Made by a program: the position numbers and the translations under genes
Part shown: piece by piece, positions 25,455 through 35,591 of the stretch
How the letters are laid out: each line of letters begins with the position of its first letter
Position numbering within the stretch: the first letter of the stretch is position 1
The notes under the pieces: model-generated
Told to the model about the DNA's origin: nothing
What the model saw: the letters and a program-made list of their open reading frames with translations, nothing else
The model's database searches: none
Assembly (NCBI GenBank): GCA_938038975.1
Contig: CALHVP010000146.1
Location: 1 to 56,362 of the forward strand
DNA: 56,362 nucleotides
Direction of reading: 5' to 3'
Origin: an uncultured Maribacter sp.
GTDB taxonomy: Bacteria > Bacteroidota > Bacteroidia > Flavobacteriales > Flavobacteriaceae

Positions 25455-26039
25455 CTAATTAAACGGACCAACCATAATATGTGCTCTAAAAGTTCCTGGA
25501 TCCATAAGCCATGGCATACCTTTAGCGTGTGGTTTATCTGGAAGCCCTGTAGATGCTGTAGTAGCAAATGGTGTATATATTACATAGCGAAACTGTCCAT
25601 CCAATTCACCTGTTGCAGAATTATACCCTTCCTCAGTGCCATAATAGATATAGGTCATACTGGGTTCTTTTGGCATTTCTAGCTTTCCTTGCGCTACCTC
25701 CATACCTCGTATTTCTCTTTTTTCACCAAAACTCTTTCCCTCTGCATTCAATTCTCTTCCTCGTTTCATAAACGGCTCTAAGTTTTTTGAATAACAAGAC
25801 ACGCTAATCCCTTTCTTATTTGGATCATCAGCCAAACAAACTAAGTTGTTACTACCTTCCCTTAATACAATCAATGCGCCAGTAGTGTCATAGCCATAAA
25901 CCATAGCACCATCCTTATCAGAATCTGGGGCTGGTAAAACTGCAGTTTTTATTTGAACTGATTCTGGTAAGATATTGGTCTCTTGGGCATTGCTTGTAAA
26001 TACTAAAAATAACAAGGGTATAAAAAAGAATTTTCTCAT
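25455..26039 (-). CDS. secreted protein of unknown function
   Basis: A clear signal peptide (MRKFFFIPLLFLVFTSNAQ) precedes a 175-residue mature protein with no domain that I recognise. Notable stretches are AMVYGYDTTGALIVLREGSNNLVCLADDP, two cysteines that could form a disulfide (about residues 68 and 82), and a C-terminal GTFRAHIMVGPFN. It is upstream of the desaturase family gene by 11 bp. The fixed pair suggests a linked role in the envelope, but that is inference. Confidence 0.6.
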   Translation of the reverse strand: MRKFFFIPLLFLVFTSNAQETNILPESVQIKTAVLPAPDSDKDGAMVYGYDTTGALIVLREGSNNLVCLADDPNKKGISVSCYSKNLEPFMKRGRELNAEGKSFGEKREIRGMEVAQGKLEMPKEPSMTYIYYGTEEGYNSATGELDGQFRYVIYTPFATTASTGLPDKPHAKGMPWLMDPGTFRAHIMVGPFN

Positions 26040-26253
26040 GACACTTACTTTAATGTGAACTGTAAGGTATACATTTTATTAAAAATGAAATAGTATCATA
26101 GAAAAAACCTTCTCTAGCGAACCTACTAGCTTGCAATAGCACATTAAAGGTTATAAATATTCACTAAATAAAATGATTCACCTTACGTTTAAGAACGTCT
26201 AGAAATACTAATGTAAACAGCCCTATTATTGGTCACATTTAGGTAATGCTAGC

Positions 26254-26769
26254 TTACACAAATAATAGAATAATCACCAAAACCATACCTGCAAGAGAGA
26301 AATACATACCCTTTTTAAAAATAGAAGTTCCTGGTAAAAACATCCAAAAAGAGGAAAGCACAAAGAACAGAAGGGCTAATCCAAAAAAGATATTTAATAC
26401 ATATAGAGGATCTGCTGATTTTGCTTTGTGCAAATGGGTCATTTTATCCAAAACCAATGGAAGGGCTTTTGTGGTATATTCAACTTCTCCTGTAGCGGTG
26501 TTATAGCTACCTTGTTCAAAGCTTGCCACATCTCCTTTAACTTCTTTAAAAGACAATTTTTTAATCTCTATTTGCTTACCTAAATCTGTAGCACTTAGAC
26601 CAGGTTTTAGCGTTTTTTCATGTATTGTTTCCTTCTTAAGCGCATCTGTATCCCTAAAAATAAGGACAATACCACTAATAGCATACATAGCCATAATACC
26701 AGCAAGGAAAAAGCCTAGGTATCTATGGTAACTTCTCATTTTATTAGAAAACTCTCTCTGTTTTGACAT
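26254..26769 (-). CDS. PepSY-associated membrane protein
   Basis: This 171-residue protein begins with the typical cytoplasmic start of PepSY-TM proteins (NKMRSYHRYLGFFLAGIMAMYAISGIVLIF). A PepSY-like periplasmic segment follows (KKLSFKEVKGDVASFEQGSYNTATGEVEYTTK), then MTHLHKAKSADPLYVLNIFFG and two more hydrophobic helices. Relatives often take part in iron or siderophore handling. This one is a shortened version with a single periplasmic loop. No TonB-dependent receptor is nearby. Confidence 0.72.
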   Translation of the reverse strand: MSKQREFSNKMRSYHRYLGFFLAGIMAMYAISGIVLIFRDTDALKKETIHEKTLKPGLSATDLGKQIEIKKLSFKEVKGDVASFEQGSYNTATGEVEYTTKALPLVLDKMTHLHKAKSADPLYVLNIFFGLALLFFVLSSFWMFLPGTSIFKKGMYFSLAGMVLVIILLFV

Positions 26770-26872
26770 TATTTAGAATGATTTTAAACAAAGAAAAGTA
26801 TATTTTTTAAAAAGTCCTAATCTGTCTTTAATTTTATCTGAGAAATAACCGAATCCCAACCAGCACTTTAAA

Positions 26873-27700
26873 TTAGTATACTAATCCAGCAATATCCATT
26901 TCTTGCATGATATCATTTTTAAACACCCTATCCATTTGATGCGTATATGGGTCAAACATGTGTCGTCTGTTTTGGTAAAGTGACCAAGCTGAAGACAAGT
27001 ATGATTTATAGTTTACGTTATCATTTAATCCTTTATAAGCTAAAGCGTAATAAAAATCATTATCTGCTAAGGAATTTTCTTTGTCCTGTCGCTCAAAAGC
27101 ATGAATAGCCTTATCATACTGGGCGGTCTCTAAATAAAGCACACCTAAATGTAAATAGTCATATAGACCCACAAAATGACCTTCTCTTTGTAATTGATTC
27201 TCTAGAACAGATATAGCCTTTTCTAAATCTCCTATTCCCTTATAACAAAGTGCCTTAGCTATGTTTAAATGATAATCTCCATTTTGCCCAAAACCAATAT
27301 CACCTTTTGACATTGCTTCTAATTGCTCTAAATCAGAAATTGCACCTTTATAATCTCTAAAAAATTGATACCTACACCAGCCACGATACCCTAAATACAT
27401 TTTAGGCTCCAATGCAACCGCTTTATTCATCAATTGCATCCATATTATAAAATCACCACTTTTTAAATACGCGTATCCCTTTGCTTGATATGCATAGGCA
27501 TAGGTAGAATCTATAGCTAAGGCCTCATCTAAAATTTCTTGATATTCTTTAGTAAATTGATAGTAATTACCAGCTTCATTAGCTTTTACACATGCTTGAT
27601 ATTTACTTAGTTCTCCATTTGACTTATAAACTGAACATACGGGCTGTGCAAAAGTAAAACCTGTATGAACTAAGATTATAAGATATAGAAACTGTTTCAT
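26873..27700 (-). CDS. secreted tetratricopeptide repeat protein
   Basis: A signal peptide (MKQFLYLIILVHTGFTFAQ) is followed by about five TPR units across residues 45-225, for example YAYAYQAKGYAYLKSGDFI, YLGYRGWCRYQFFRDYKGAI, GLYDYLHLGVLYLETAQYDKAI and FYYALAYKGLNDNVNYKSYL. The protein probably acts as a periplasmic scaffold. It overlaps the upstream lipoprotein gene by 4 bp (ATGA), so the two products are made together and may form a complex. Confidence 0.8.
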   Translation of the reverse strand: MKQFLYLIILVHTGFTFAQPVCSVYKSNGELSKYQACVKANEAGNYYQFTKEYQEILDEALAIDSTYAYAYQAKGYAYLKSGDFIIWMQLMNKAVALEPKMYLGYRGWCRYQFFRDYKGAISDLEQLEAMSKGDIGFGQNGDYHLNIAKALCYKGIGDLEKAISVLENQLQREGHFVGLYDYLHLGVLYLETAQYDKAIHAFERQDKENSLADNDFYYALAYKGLNDNVNYKSYLSSAWSLYQNRRHMFDPYTHQMDRVFKNDIMQEMDIAGLVY

Positions 27701-28224
27701 GGCAAAATTTCTTTTATGATTCCATTTTCCAGCTTTACTATTATATACATGTAATAGTCCAACGTTGATTCGTTTTTAATCATTATTTGCCAGCCGTCTA
27801 GCTTTGATACTATATCTACCATTTGATCTGTAACAGAAGTATCAAAATTAGTAGCTTTAAAATTCTCGTCGGAAGTCAATACTCTAAATCTACCTGCATT
27901 ACCATTACAGTTAATTATAAAACGTATTCTTATATAGCCTGTCTGTTTTAATAAGTCACCAGTAGGTTTATACAATTCCTTAATTGCATTGACCAATGCT
28001 GGTCTTTCGCCTTTGTATCTAAATCCTTCTCCTGTATTAAAATACTGCATCACAGGGCCGTCTTCTAAACAAGTGGTAAAGTTGGAATCATCAAGTAGTG
28101 CGTCTGATTTAATATCTCCAACAAACCGCATGTAATCCGTTTTTAAAGCTGGTTTTTCTACCGTTTGGCATCCAAAACAAAAACAGAGAATAAGAACAAT
28201 TAAAACACGACTAAACAAATTCAC
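27697..28224 (-). CDS. lipoprotein with TonB C-terminal-like domain
   Basis: The 175-residue protein has a lipoprotein signal (LCFCFGCQ, Cys19). The C-terminal half resembles a TonB/energy-transducer terminal domain: GYIRIRFIINCNGNAGRFRVLTSDENF, then a helix and WQIMIKNESTLDYYMYIIVKLENG. Since it is a lipoprotein without the proline-rich linker or N-terminal membrane helix, a role as a true energy transducer is unlikely. It is coupled by a 4-bp overlap to the TPR gene downstream. Confidence 0.65.
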   Translation of the reverse strand: MNLFSRVLIVLILCFCFGCQTVEKPALKTDYMRFVGDIKSDALLDDSNFTTCLEDGPVMQYFNTGEGFRYKGERPALVNAIKELYKPTGDLLKQTGYIRIRFIINCNGNAGRFRVLTSDENFKATNFDTSVTDQMVDIVSKLDGWQIMIKNESTLDYYMYIIVKLENGIIKEILP

Positions 28225-28245
28225 TTATATTCTATTTTGAGTTGT

Positions 28246-28401
28246 TCAACGAGCATCGTAATACCACAAAAAATGTTTGTACGAATAGGACTCTTGACTG
28301 GTAGTAATAGATACAATAACGAGTTGTTCTGATCGCGCATTCACATATTCCAACAACTTTTGTTTTCTGTCAAACTCCAATACTTTTAATGGCTTGTTCA
28401 T
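28246..28401 (-). CDS. small 51-residue protein behind valS
   Basis: An ATG at 28401 opens a 51-codon frame that ends in TGA at 28248-28246. The product (MNKPLKVLEFDRKQKLL..., ending HFLWYYDAR) is a mix of an amphipathic N-terminal helix, a hydrophobic strand (EQLVIVSITT) and an aromatic tail. The start is 21 bp after the valS stop and the stop is 21 bp before the next lipoprotein start, so it fits as a member of the same transcript. I do not recognise a family. Alternating hydrophobic strand character and normal codon use support it as a real gene. Confidence 0.55.
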   Translation of the reverse strand: MNKPLKVLEFDRKQKLLEYVNARSEQLVIVSITTSQESYSYKHFLWYYDAR

Positions 28402-28422
28402 TGCCTTTCAATTTAAATCGTT

Positions 28423-31065
28423 CTATTGCAAACTGGCCAAACTTTTTTCTAGTGTCTCTATTTTGGCTTCAGCATCAGCAGCTTTTTTCTTTTCTATACC
28501 CACTACTTGTTCTGGTGCATTATTAACAAAACGCTCATTAGAAAGCTTCTTCTGAACAGATTTTAAAAAACCCTTAGTATATGCTAACTCCTCTTTAATC
28601 TTTTCAATTTCGGCGTCTATATCAATAGCTCCTGACATAGGCACAAAGTACTCATTACTCTTTACCCTAAATGTCAAAGCACCTTCCAGAGGAGCATCCA
28701 AGTAAGAGATATCAGAAACGTTTGTCAACTTTGTAATAACTACATCCCATTTAGCATCTACCTTTTCTTCGTTCAATAAAGAAAGTTCCAAAGCCTCTTT
28801 CATTGGAATGTTCTTTTCTTTACGAATGGTTCGTACCCCTGCAATAACTTCCTTTGCAAACTCAAACTCCTTTACTATTGTTTGATCTATATTACCAATC
28901 TTAGGCCATTCAGAAACCATTAAAGCATCTTTTTCACCTCTTACTGATATATGTTGCCATACTTCCTCTGTTAAAAACGGCATAAACGGATTTAGCAGCT
29001 TAAGGTTATTCTCAAACACGCTTATCATTGTATCGAAAGTTGTCTTATCAATTGGTTGTTGATATGGTGGTTTTATTATCTCCAACAACCATGAACTATA
29101 ATCATCCCAAACCAATTTATAAATACTCATGAGCGCATCAGAAATACGATACTTACTAAAATGATCTTCTATTTCTAACAAGGTTTCATTGAATTTAGAA
29201 CTATACCAATCCAAAGCTAATTTTGATGCTTTTGGTTGGGGTAAATCTGCAACTTCCCAACCCTTTAATAATCTAAAGCCATTCCAAATCTTATTCGCAA
29301 AATTTTTCCCTTGTTGACATAAGTCCTCATCGAACATTAAATCGTTACCAGCAGCAGAACTTAGCAGTAATCCTACACGAACACCATCTGCTCCATACTC
29401 CTCCATTAGTTTTATAGCATCAGGCGAATTCCCAAGAGACTTAGACATTTTTCTACGCTGTTTATCCCGCACTAAACCTGTAAAATATACATTTTCAAAT
29501 GGTCGTTTTCCTCTAAATTCATATCCTGCTACAATCATTCTTGCTACCCAGAAAAACAATATATCTGGACCTGTAACCAAATCATTGGTTGGATAATAAT
29601 AATTTACCTCTTCATTTTCAGGCTCCAAGATTCCACCAAATACACTGATTGGCCATAGCCAAGAAGAAAACCAAGTATCTAAAACATCTGATTCTTGTTT
29701 TAAATCATTAGCAGTCAAAACCCGATTTATTCCATTTAAGGATAGCGCATTTTGAGCCAATTCCAAAGCCTCTTTAATAGTCTCAGCAACAACAAAATCG
29801 TTTTCGCCATCGCCATAGTAATATGCCGGTATCTGCTGACCCCACCATAATTGGCGTGAGATATTCCAGTCCCGAACATTTTCCATCCAGTGACGGTAGG
29901 TGTTTTCAAACTTTTTAGGATATAATTTAACGTCTCCCGTATTCATAACAGCATCTAAAGCTGGCTTAGCTAAATCCTCCATCTTCAAAAACCATTGGTC
30001 AGACAATTTAGGCTCTATTACAGCTTTGGTGCGTTCAGAAGTACCCACCTTGTTAATATGAGTTTCAGTCTTTACCAAAAATCCTTTTTCTTCAAGCTCT
30101 TTGGATATTTCTTTTCGAACCACAAACCTATCCTTTCCTTCATAATGAAGTCCAAAACTATTAAGTGTAGCGTCGTCATTAAATATATCAATCGTTTCTA
30201 ACTGATGTTTATCTCCAAGGGCTTTATCGTTTATATCATGCGCAGGAGTAACTTTTAAACAACCCGTTCCAAACTCCATATCCACATAATCATCCTGAAT
30301 AATCGGTATGGACCTACCCGAGATAGGTACGATAACTCGCTTACCCTTCAAATGCTGGAAACGTTCATCATTAGGATGTATACAAATAGCAGTATCCCCT
30401 AATATAGTTTCCGGCCTAGTCGTAGCAATTATTACTTTATCATCAGAACCTTCTATCTGATACGCTAAATAATATAATAAACCTTGTTTTTCCTCGTAAA
30501 TTACCTCTTCATCAGATAAAGTAGTTTGTGCTTCTGGGTCCCAATTTACCATACGATGCCCGCGGTAAATCAATCCCTTTTTATGTAAATCAACAAATAC
30601 TTTTATAACAGAGGCTGACATATCGTCATCCATTGTAAACTTTGTGCGACCCCAATCACAAGAGCATCCCAATTTTTTAAGTTGTTCTAGGATTACTCCC
30701 CCATACTCATCTGTCCAATCCCATGCATGTTTTAAGAACTCTTCCCTACTAAGGTCTGCCTTATTAATTCCTTCAATTTTAAGCTTGGCTACCACCTTAG
30801 CCTCTGTGGCAATAGATGCATGATCCATTCCTGGAACCCAACAGGCGTTCTTACCCATTAACCTTGCTTTTCTAATCAATACATCTTGTATGGTATTATT
30901 AAGCATATGGCCCATGTGTAATATTCCGGTAACATTAGGCGGTGGTATTACAATAGTGTAAGGCTCTCTTTCATCTGGTGTAGAATGAAAAAATTCATTT
31001 TTCATCCAGTAGTCGTACCATTTGCCTTCTACAGTTTTTGGATCGTATTTTGATGGAATTTCCAT
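28423..31065 (-). CDS. valS: valine--tRNA ligase
   Basis: The 880-residue class I synthetase charges tRNA-Val. The HIGH-type motif is in [17 protein letters not shown] near the N terminus and KMSKS is in [14 protein letters not shown]. The editing domain ([19 protein letters not shown]) and the C-terminal coiled coil ([27 protein letters not shown]) are both present. It is divergent from the DUF1573 gene across 195 bp and followed by a small gene on the same strand. Confidence 0.97.
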   Translation of the reverse strand: MEIPSKYDPKTVEGKWYDYWMKNEFFHSTPDEREPYTIVIPPPNVTGILHMGHMLNNTIQDVLIRKARLMGKNACWVPGMDHASIATEAKVVAKLKIEGINKADLSREEFLKHAWDWTDEYGGVILEQLKKLGCSCDWGRTKFTMDDDMSASVIKVFVDLHKKGLIYRGHRMVNWDPEAQTTLSDEEVIYEEKQGLLYYLAYQIEGSDDKVIIATTRPETILGDTAICIHPNDERFQHLKGKRVIVPISGRSIPIIQDDYVDMEFGTGCLKVTPAHDINDKALGDKHQLETIDIFNDDATLNSFGLHYEGKDRFVVRKEISKELEEKGFLVKTETHINKVGTSERTKAVIEPKLSDQWFLKMEDLAKPALDAVMNTGDVKLYPKKFENTYRHWMENVRDWNISRQLWWGQQIPAYYYGDGENDFVVAETIKEALELAQNALSLNGINRVLTANDLKQESDVLDTWFSSWLWPISVFGGILEPENEEVNYYYPTNDLVTGPDILFFWVARMIVAGYEFRGKRPFENVYFTGLVRDKQRRKMSKSLGNSPDAIKLMEEYGADGVRVGLLLSSAAGNDLMFDEDLCQQGKNFANKIWNGFRLLKGWEVADLPQPKASKLALDWYSSKFNETLLEIEDHFSKYRISDALMSIYKLVWDDYSSWLLEIIKPPYQQPIDKTTFDTMISVFENNLKLLNPFMPFLTEEVWQHISVRGEKDALMVSEWPKIGNIDQTIVKEFEFAKEVIAGVRTIRKEKNIPMKEALELSLLNEEKVDAKWDVVITKLTNVSDISYLDAPLEGALTFRVKSNEYFVPMSGAIDIDAEIEKIKEELAYTKGFLKSVQKKLSNERFVNNAPEQVVGIEKKKAADAEAKIETLEKSLASLQ

Positions 31066-31260
31066 GATTGGAACAGTTTTTGGTATTATTAAGTAAATGG
31101 GATTAAAAAAGAAAGCCGAAACGATATAATTAATTACCTGTTCGAGCCCTTTTCTTCCCTAGTTTAAATACGAAACAAAAATAAGTAACGTTAGAGTATA
31201 ACAAAAGGATTTTGAGGTTGTTCTGAAAAGAATTAATTTTAACGTCCCTTAAATTTTAAA

Positions 31261-31656
31261 ATGATGAAAAAACTAGTACTATTTTTATTTGTTGGATTGT
31301 TAGGATTTAGCCTAACGGCACAAGATGCTACAGCTAAAATAGAATTCAAATCTGAGACGGTAGATTATGGTGTAATTGCAAAAGGTTCGGATGGAATTCG
31401 TGTATTCGAATTTACCAATACCGGTAACGCGCCATTAATCATAAGTGATGTTCGCTCCAGTTGTGGATGCACTATTCCGAAAAAACCGGAAAATCCGATT
31501 ATGCCAGGTGAAACCGGTGAAATTCAAGTAAAATACGATACAAATCGTGTTGCTCCAATTAGAAAAGCGATTACGGTTATATCTAATGCCGATACTCCTA
31601 CTAAGGTTCTTAAAATCACAGGAGAGGTAAAAGAAACAGCAGAAGGAACAAAATAA
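31261..31656 (+). CDS. DUF1573 (ASH-like) secreted protein
   Basis: A signal peptide (MMKKLVLFLFVGLLGFSLTAQ) is followed by a single DUF1573 beta-sandwich: KIEFKSETVDYGVIAKGSDGIRVFEFTNTGNAPLIISDVRSSCGCTIPKKPENPIMPGETGEIQVKYDT. The conserved SSCGCT motif is intact. These small ASH/MSP-like domains are common in the Bacteroidota envelope; the role is unknown. The second ATG codon (31264) is equally good as the start. A strong terminator follows. Confidence 0.88.
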   Translation: MMKKLVLFLFVGLLGFSLTAQDATAKIEFKSETVDYGVIAKGSDGIRVFEFTNTGNAPLIISDVRSSCGCTIPKKPENPIMPGETGEIQVKYDTNRVAPIRKAITVISNADTPTKVLKITGEVKETAEGTK

Positions 31657-31681
31657 GTATATAATACATATAGTATTGTAA

Positions 31682-31707
31682 AAAAGACCCGATATATCGG
31701 GTCTTTT
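31682..31707. terminator. strong bidirectional palindromic terminator
   Basis: A perfect 26-bp palindrome with centre GATATATC, arms AAAAGACCC and GGGTCTTTT, lies between the DUF1573 stop and the stop of the reverse-strand protease gene at 31708. The A/T flanks provide T tracts on either strand, as needed for a rho-independent terminator in both directions. Confidence 0.85.
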
Positions 31708-33036
31708 CTATTTAAATAAATCCTTTAGGATAAAACTAAAAAGTAAATCGTTATTAGCACGTTCCACAAGAACCTTTACCCGTTTCTCCTTCTTTTCGTT
31801 AAGCATTTGTAAAATTTCTTGAAGTTTATACCGGTGAATTCTTTTACCATTAACTGCAAGAATCACATCACCTTCTTTTAATCCAGCGGAATGTGCAGGA
31901 CTACCGGCTCGAATTCCTGACACTACAATCTCGGGAACTAAACTTAATCTAGTAGCACCTGCGAGCATAAGTTGAACATTACCGTAAGCTGTATTTTCTT
32001 TGGAGGTAGACATATTACCCGAGTCAATATGTTCCGATATATATCGCACTCCAGCATGCTGTAAGTCTATACCGCTAATATTATATTGAAAGGGCAATCT
32101 AAAGTTCCTATTCTTCTTAATTGCGATTTTTGAGTTTGGATAATCAAAAACAATAGTAAACCGTTTAAGTAACTCACCTCCCAAACTTCCATTCCTATCA
32201 CCAAAATTAGTTAAAGCTTTAAAATTCAACATATCAGGAAATGCTGCCTTAGCATCTGATAGCACATGACTACCAATTTTCACTTTCTCTACCCTAGTTC
32301 GTTTACCGTAAATATCTCCAGCTAATCCCTTACCCAGAAAGTCATTATAATATTTTTTTGGTACTGGTATACTATCATTTTCAAAAAGCCATATTGCATC
32401 ACTACTTCCGGTATCTAAAAGCATTTTAACTTCTATAAATTTTTGGTTTTGCAGAGCAACCTCAGCATTTAAGTATGCTTTTCTTCCTATTAAGTCTAAA
32501 TCTAGCATTTCTACCTTTGAGCTTTTCTTATGCTTATACATGCTAGGATTATGAAGTTTAAGCACCTTTTTTACATAATCTATTTCTATTACAAAATCCC
32601 TAAACAAATCGAAGCCTATGATACCATGAACTGGAATACCTAAGGAAGGTGAGAAATTAATACCTGCGTCCATCACTAAAAATAGCTCTTGACGAGGATT
32701 TACTATATCCCCGAGCTGAAAGGAATTACCTCTAGAACTAAGGGCATTTATTGCTTCTCCTTCTCCTAGACCATTAATTGCAACTTCAGACACATTATTT
32801 AATTGAACAGAATCCCTGTCTGCTAGATTAAATAAAATAGGTTTACCAACCCCCGAGTCTAGAACAAATGATAATGGTGTCCCGTTCACCTGAACAGGAA
32901 TGATAATAAGGTTGTTTAATAATTGAAATTTTATTTTCTCTGTCTTCTGATTTTTAGGCAAATTGTATCGCTGCGCATACAAACACCCTTGAGCACAGTA
33001 AAAAAAAACAAACAAAATCACCACAAACTTTTTCAA
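31708..33036 (-). CDS. secreted aspartyl protease-like protein with PDZ domain
   Basis: After a signal peptide (residues 1-21) come two retropepsin-like lobes. The first has the motif FVLDSGVGKPILF (about residues 57-69). The second has LLDTGSSDAIWLF (about residues 206-218). A C-terminal PDZ domain follows (about residues 355-430, GLKEGDVILAVNGKRI). Each lobe supplies one D-S/T-G motif, as in a pepsin-like active site. The PDZ probably selects protein C termini. Bacteroidota carry many such 'aspartyl protease family' proteins; substrates are unknown. The gene stands alone. Confidence 0.85.
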   Translation of the reverse strand: MKKFVVILFVFFYCAQGCLYAQRYNLPKNQKTEKIKFQLLNNLIIIPVQVNGTPLSFVLDSGVGKPILFNLADRDSVQLNNVSEVAINGLGEGEAINALSSRGNSFQLGDIVNPRQELFLVMDAGINFSPSLGIPVHGIIGFDLFRDFVIEIDYVKKVLKLHNPSMYKHKKSSKVEMLDLDLIGRKAYLNAEVALQNQKFIEVKMLLDTGSSDAIWLFENDSIPVPKKYYNDFLGKGLAGDIYGKRTRVEKVKIGSHVLSDAKAAFPDMLNFKALTNFGDRNGSLGGELLKRFTIVFDYPNSKIAIKKNRNFRLPFQYNISGIDLQHAGVRYISEHIDSGNMSTSKENTAYGNVQLMLAGATRLSLVPEIVVSGIRAGSPAHSAGLKEGDVILAVNGKRIHRYKLQEILQMLNEKKEKRVKVLVERANNDLLFSFILKDLFK

Positions 33037-33185
33037 AACATTGTATTATAATAAGTTAACTCTATTAAGATACGTTTTTTACTAATACATTATCAATATT
33101 TAACATACATGACTACTATAAAATAAGAGATAGATGTGTTGTAATATCGCTAATGATTTATCACTTTTGTGTAAAACTAAAGTGT

Positions 33186-34376
33186 ATGCCAACAGTATCT
33201 AAAAAAGGGCTTTCTATGCCCCAGTCTCCCATTAGAAAATTGGTTCCTTTTGCAGAGCATGCAAAAAAGAAAGGAATTAAGGTTATCCATCTTAACATTG
33301 GTCAACCAGATATTAAAACACCTCAAATTGCATTAGATGCTGTAAAAAACAATACACTAACCGTATTGGAATATAGTCGTACGGAAGGTTCTGAATCCTA
33401 CAGAGAAAAAGTTGCTGGATATTATGCAAAACATGATATTCATGTTTCTGCAAGTGATATCATAGTTACAACAGGAGGCTCAGAGGCGCTGTCTTTTGCT
33501 ATGGGAACCATAGCAGATACTGATGATGAAATTATCATACCAGAACCTTTTTATGCCAATTACAACGGTTTTGCCACTGCTTGTGGAGTTAAGGTGGTTC
33601 CTGTAGTATCTAAATTAGAAGATAACTTTGCATTACCACCTATTGCCGATTTTGAAAAGCTAATTACCCCTAAGACTAAAGCAATACTTATTTGCAATCC
33701 AGGAAATCCAACAGGATATTTATATAGTAAAGAAGAAATTCAGAAATTATCTGCGATTGTAAAGAAACACGATATTTATCTTATTGCGGATGAAGTATAT
33801 AGAGAGTTTACATATAATGAAAATGGACATTATTCTATTCTCCAAGAAGAAGGCTTAGATGACCATGCTATCATTATAGACTCTGTTTCTAAAAGATATA
33901 GTATGTGTGGTGCTAGGATTGGCTTTTTAGTTTCTAAGAACAAAGAAGTTATTTCAACTGCACTAAAGTTTGGACAGGCACGCCTCTCCCCTCCCACCTA
34001 TGCTCAAATTGCTACAGAAGCTGCATTAGATACACCACAAAGCTATTTTGATGATGTAAAGACCGAATATCTACAACGAAGAGATCTTCTAATATCAGAG
34101 TTAGAAAAAATAGAAGGTGTAAAAGTTGCGCGACCCCAAGGTGCTTTTTACTGTATTGTAGAACTCCCCATAAAAGATGCAGATGATTTTGCACAATGGC
34201 TATTAGAAGATTTTCGAGTAAATAATGAAACCGTAATGGTAGCCCCGGCAGGTGGTTTTTATGCGACACCAGGGCTAGGAAAAAACCAGATTAGGATCGC
34301 ATACGTGCTTGGTCAAGACAGTTTAAAAAGAGCAGTTCATATTTTAGCTGAAGCCTTAAAAAGTTATATTGGTTAA
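33186..34376 (+). CDS. class I/II pyridoxal-phosphate aminotransferase
   Basis: I start at ATG 33186 (396 residues); the frame is open 11 codons further upstream, but MPTVSKKGLSMPQSPIRKLVPFAEHAKKKG is the normal N terminus. Motifs are LNIGQPDIKTP, TGGSEALSFAMG, NPGNPTGYLYS, ADEVYREFTY and the PLP lysine in SVSKRYSMCGARIGF, plus the C-terminal arginine in NQIRIAYV. The substrate is probably aspartate or an aromatic amino acid; I cannot choose. The stop codon overlaps the murB start (TAATG). A TTG at about 33130 with CACTTTTG near 33163 is a possible promoter. Confidence 0.9.
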   Translation: MPTVSKKGLSMPQSPIRKLVPFAEHAKKKGIKVIHLNIGQPDIKTPQIALDAVKNNTLTVLEYSRTEGSESYREKVAGYYAKHDIHVSASDIIVTTGGSEALSFAMGTIADTDDEIIIPEPFYANYNGFATACGVKVVPVVSKLEDNFALPPIADFEKLITPKTKAILICNPGNPTGYLYSKEEIQKLSAIVKKHDIYLIADEVYREFTYNENGHYSILQEEGLDDHAIIIDSVSKRYSMCGARIGFLVSKNKEVISTALKFGQARLSPPTYAQIATEAALDTPQSYFDDVKTEYLQRRDLLISELEKIEGVKVARPQGAFYCIVELPIKDADDFAQWLLEDFRVNNETVMVAPAGGFYATPGLGKNQIRIAYVLGQDSLKRAVHILAEALKSYIG

Positions 34377-35392
34377 TGAATATTAAAAAAGATTTCTCAC
34401 TTAAGTCCTACAATACCTTTGGAATTGATGCCAAGGCAAATTTTTTTGCACAGGTAACAACGGTAGAAGAATTAAGAGAAATTTTAGTTTCTAAAGATTT
34501 TCCAACTAAATTTATTTTAGGTGGAGGTAGCAACATGTTGCTTCTTAAAGATGTAGATGCTTTGGTAATTCATATAGCCATAAAAGGAATATCAATAGTC
34601 TCTGAAGATGATAACCATGCCGTGGTAAAAGTAATGGCTGGTGAAAATTGGCATGACATGGTTCTATGGACCATAGACCATGGCTATGGTGGCTTGGAAA
34701 ATATGTCTTTAATACCTGGTAATACAGGAACCGCACCAGTCCAAAATATAGGCGCTTACGGAGTGGAATTAAAAGACAACTTCTTAAGTTGTGAAGCAGT
34801 AGAAAGAGCTACCAATAAACTAAAAACATTTAGTAAAGCAGATTGTAAATTCGGATACAGAGAATCGTTTTTTAAAAATGAAGGTAAAGACCAATATATA
34901 ATTACTAGCGTAACTTTTAAACTTACTAAGAAAAGTCATAAACTAAATACAAATTATGGCTCCATAGAAGATGAACTTGATAAAAAAAATATTAAAAAAC
35001 CTACTGTAAAGGACATTTCTAATGCTGTTATTGCCATACGAAATAGTAAATTACCAGATCCAAAAGAAATAGGAAACAGTGGGAGTTTCTTTAAAAATCC
35101 ACTAGTAGACCAACATGTTTTTAATCAATTTTCTTTAGAAAATCCAAATGCTCCTTTTTATAAAATTTCAGAAACGGAATATAAAATCCCAGCTGGATGG
35201 CTTATTGAGCAATGCGGATTTAAAGGCAAACGCTATGGGGACGCAGGGGTTCATACAAAACAAGCCCTCGTTTTAGTGAATTATCAAAATGCAACTGGAA
35301 AAGAAATTATGGACCTTGCAAATACAATCATTAAGGCTGTAGAAAAAAAGTTTAAAATTCGGATTACCCCTGAGGTAAACCTAATACAATAG
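34376..35392 (+). CDS. murB: UDP-N-acetylenolpyruvoylglucosamine reductase
   Basis: MurB reduces enolpyruvyl-UDP-GlcNAc to UDP-MurNAc for peptidoglycan. The FAD-binding core is visible: NTFGIDAKANFFAQV, FILGGGSNMLLLKDVD, GLENMSLIPGNTGTAPVQNIGAYG and the catalytic GNSGSFFKNP. The 338-residue length and the absence of a type II deletion match type I MurB. The start overlaps the aminotransferase stop by one base, so translation is coupled. Confidence 0.95.
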   Translation: MNIKKDFSLKSYNTFGIDAKANFFAQVTTVEELREILVSKDFPTKFILGGGSNMLLLKDVDALVIHIAIKGISIVSEDDNHAVVKVMAGENWHDMVLWTIDHGYGGLENMSLIPGNTGTAPVQNIGAYGVELKDNFLSCEAVERATNKLKTFSKADCKFGYRESFFKNEGKDQYIITSVTFKLTKKSHKLNTNYGSIEDELDKKNIKKPTVKDISNAVIAIRNSKLPDPKEIGNSGSFFKNPLVDQHVFNQFSLENPNAPFYKISETEYKIPAGWLIEQCGFKGKRYGDAGVHTKQALVLVNYQNATGKEIMDLANTIIKAVEKKFKIRITPEVNLIQ

Positions 35393-35421
35393 CCCCTGTA
35401 ATTAAAATCACAAGGGCTATC
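35390..35421 (+). terminator. hairpin covering the murB stop codon
   Basis: TAGCCCCTGT faces ACAAGGGCTA with one mismatch, so a stem of about nine pairs spans the murB TAG (35390-35392). No T run follows, so it is only a possible terminator. Confidence 0.35.
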
Positions 35422-35591
35422 AAACCAAACTAACCAAAAAATAAGTGACAGTTACCAGCTGCACACTTAAAACCATATATATTTTTAGATAACGCTATTT
35501 AACAATCAATTTTATAATTTAGCGTTTAAACCATATACGCAACAAGCAAGCTGTTTGGATTTTTAAATTCAAAAAAGTTTAGTTGTCCTTT

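Noticed and set aside
26246-26506. Plus-strand frame over the PepSY gene
   Set aside because: It lies antisense to a well-supported membrane protein and has no protein-like pattern.
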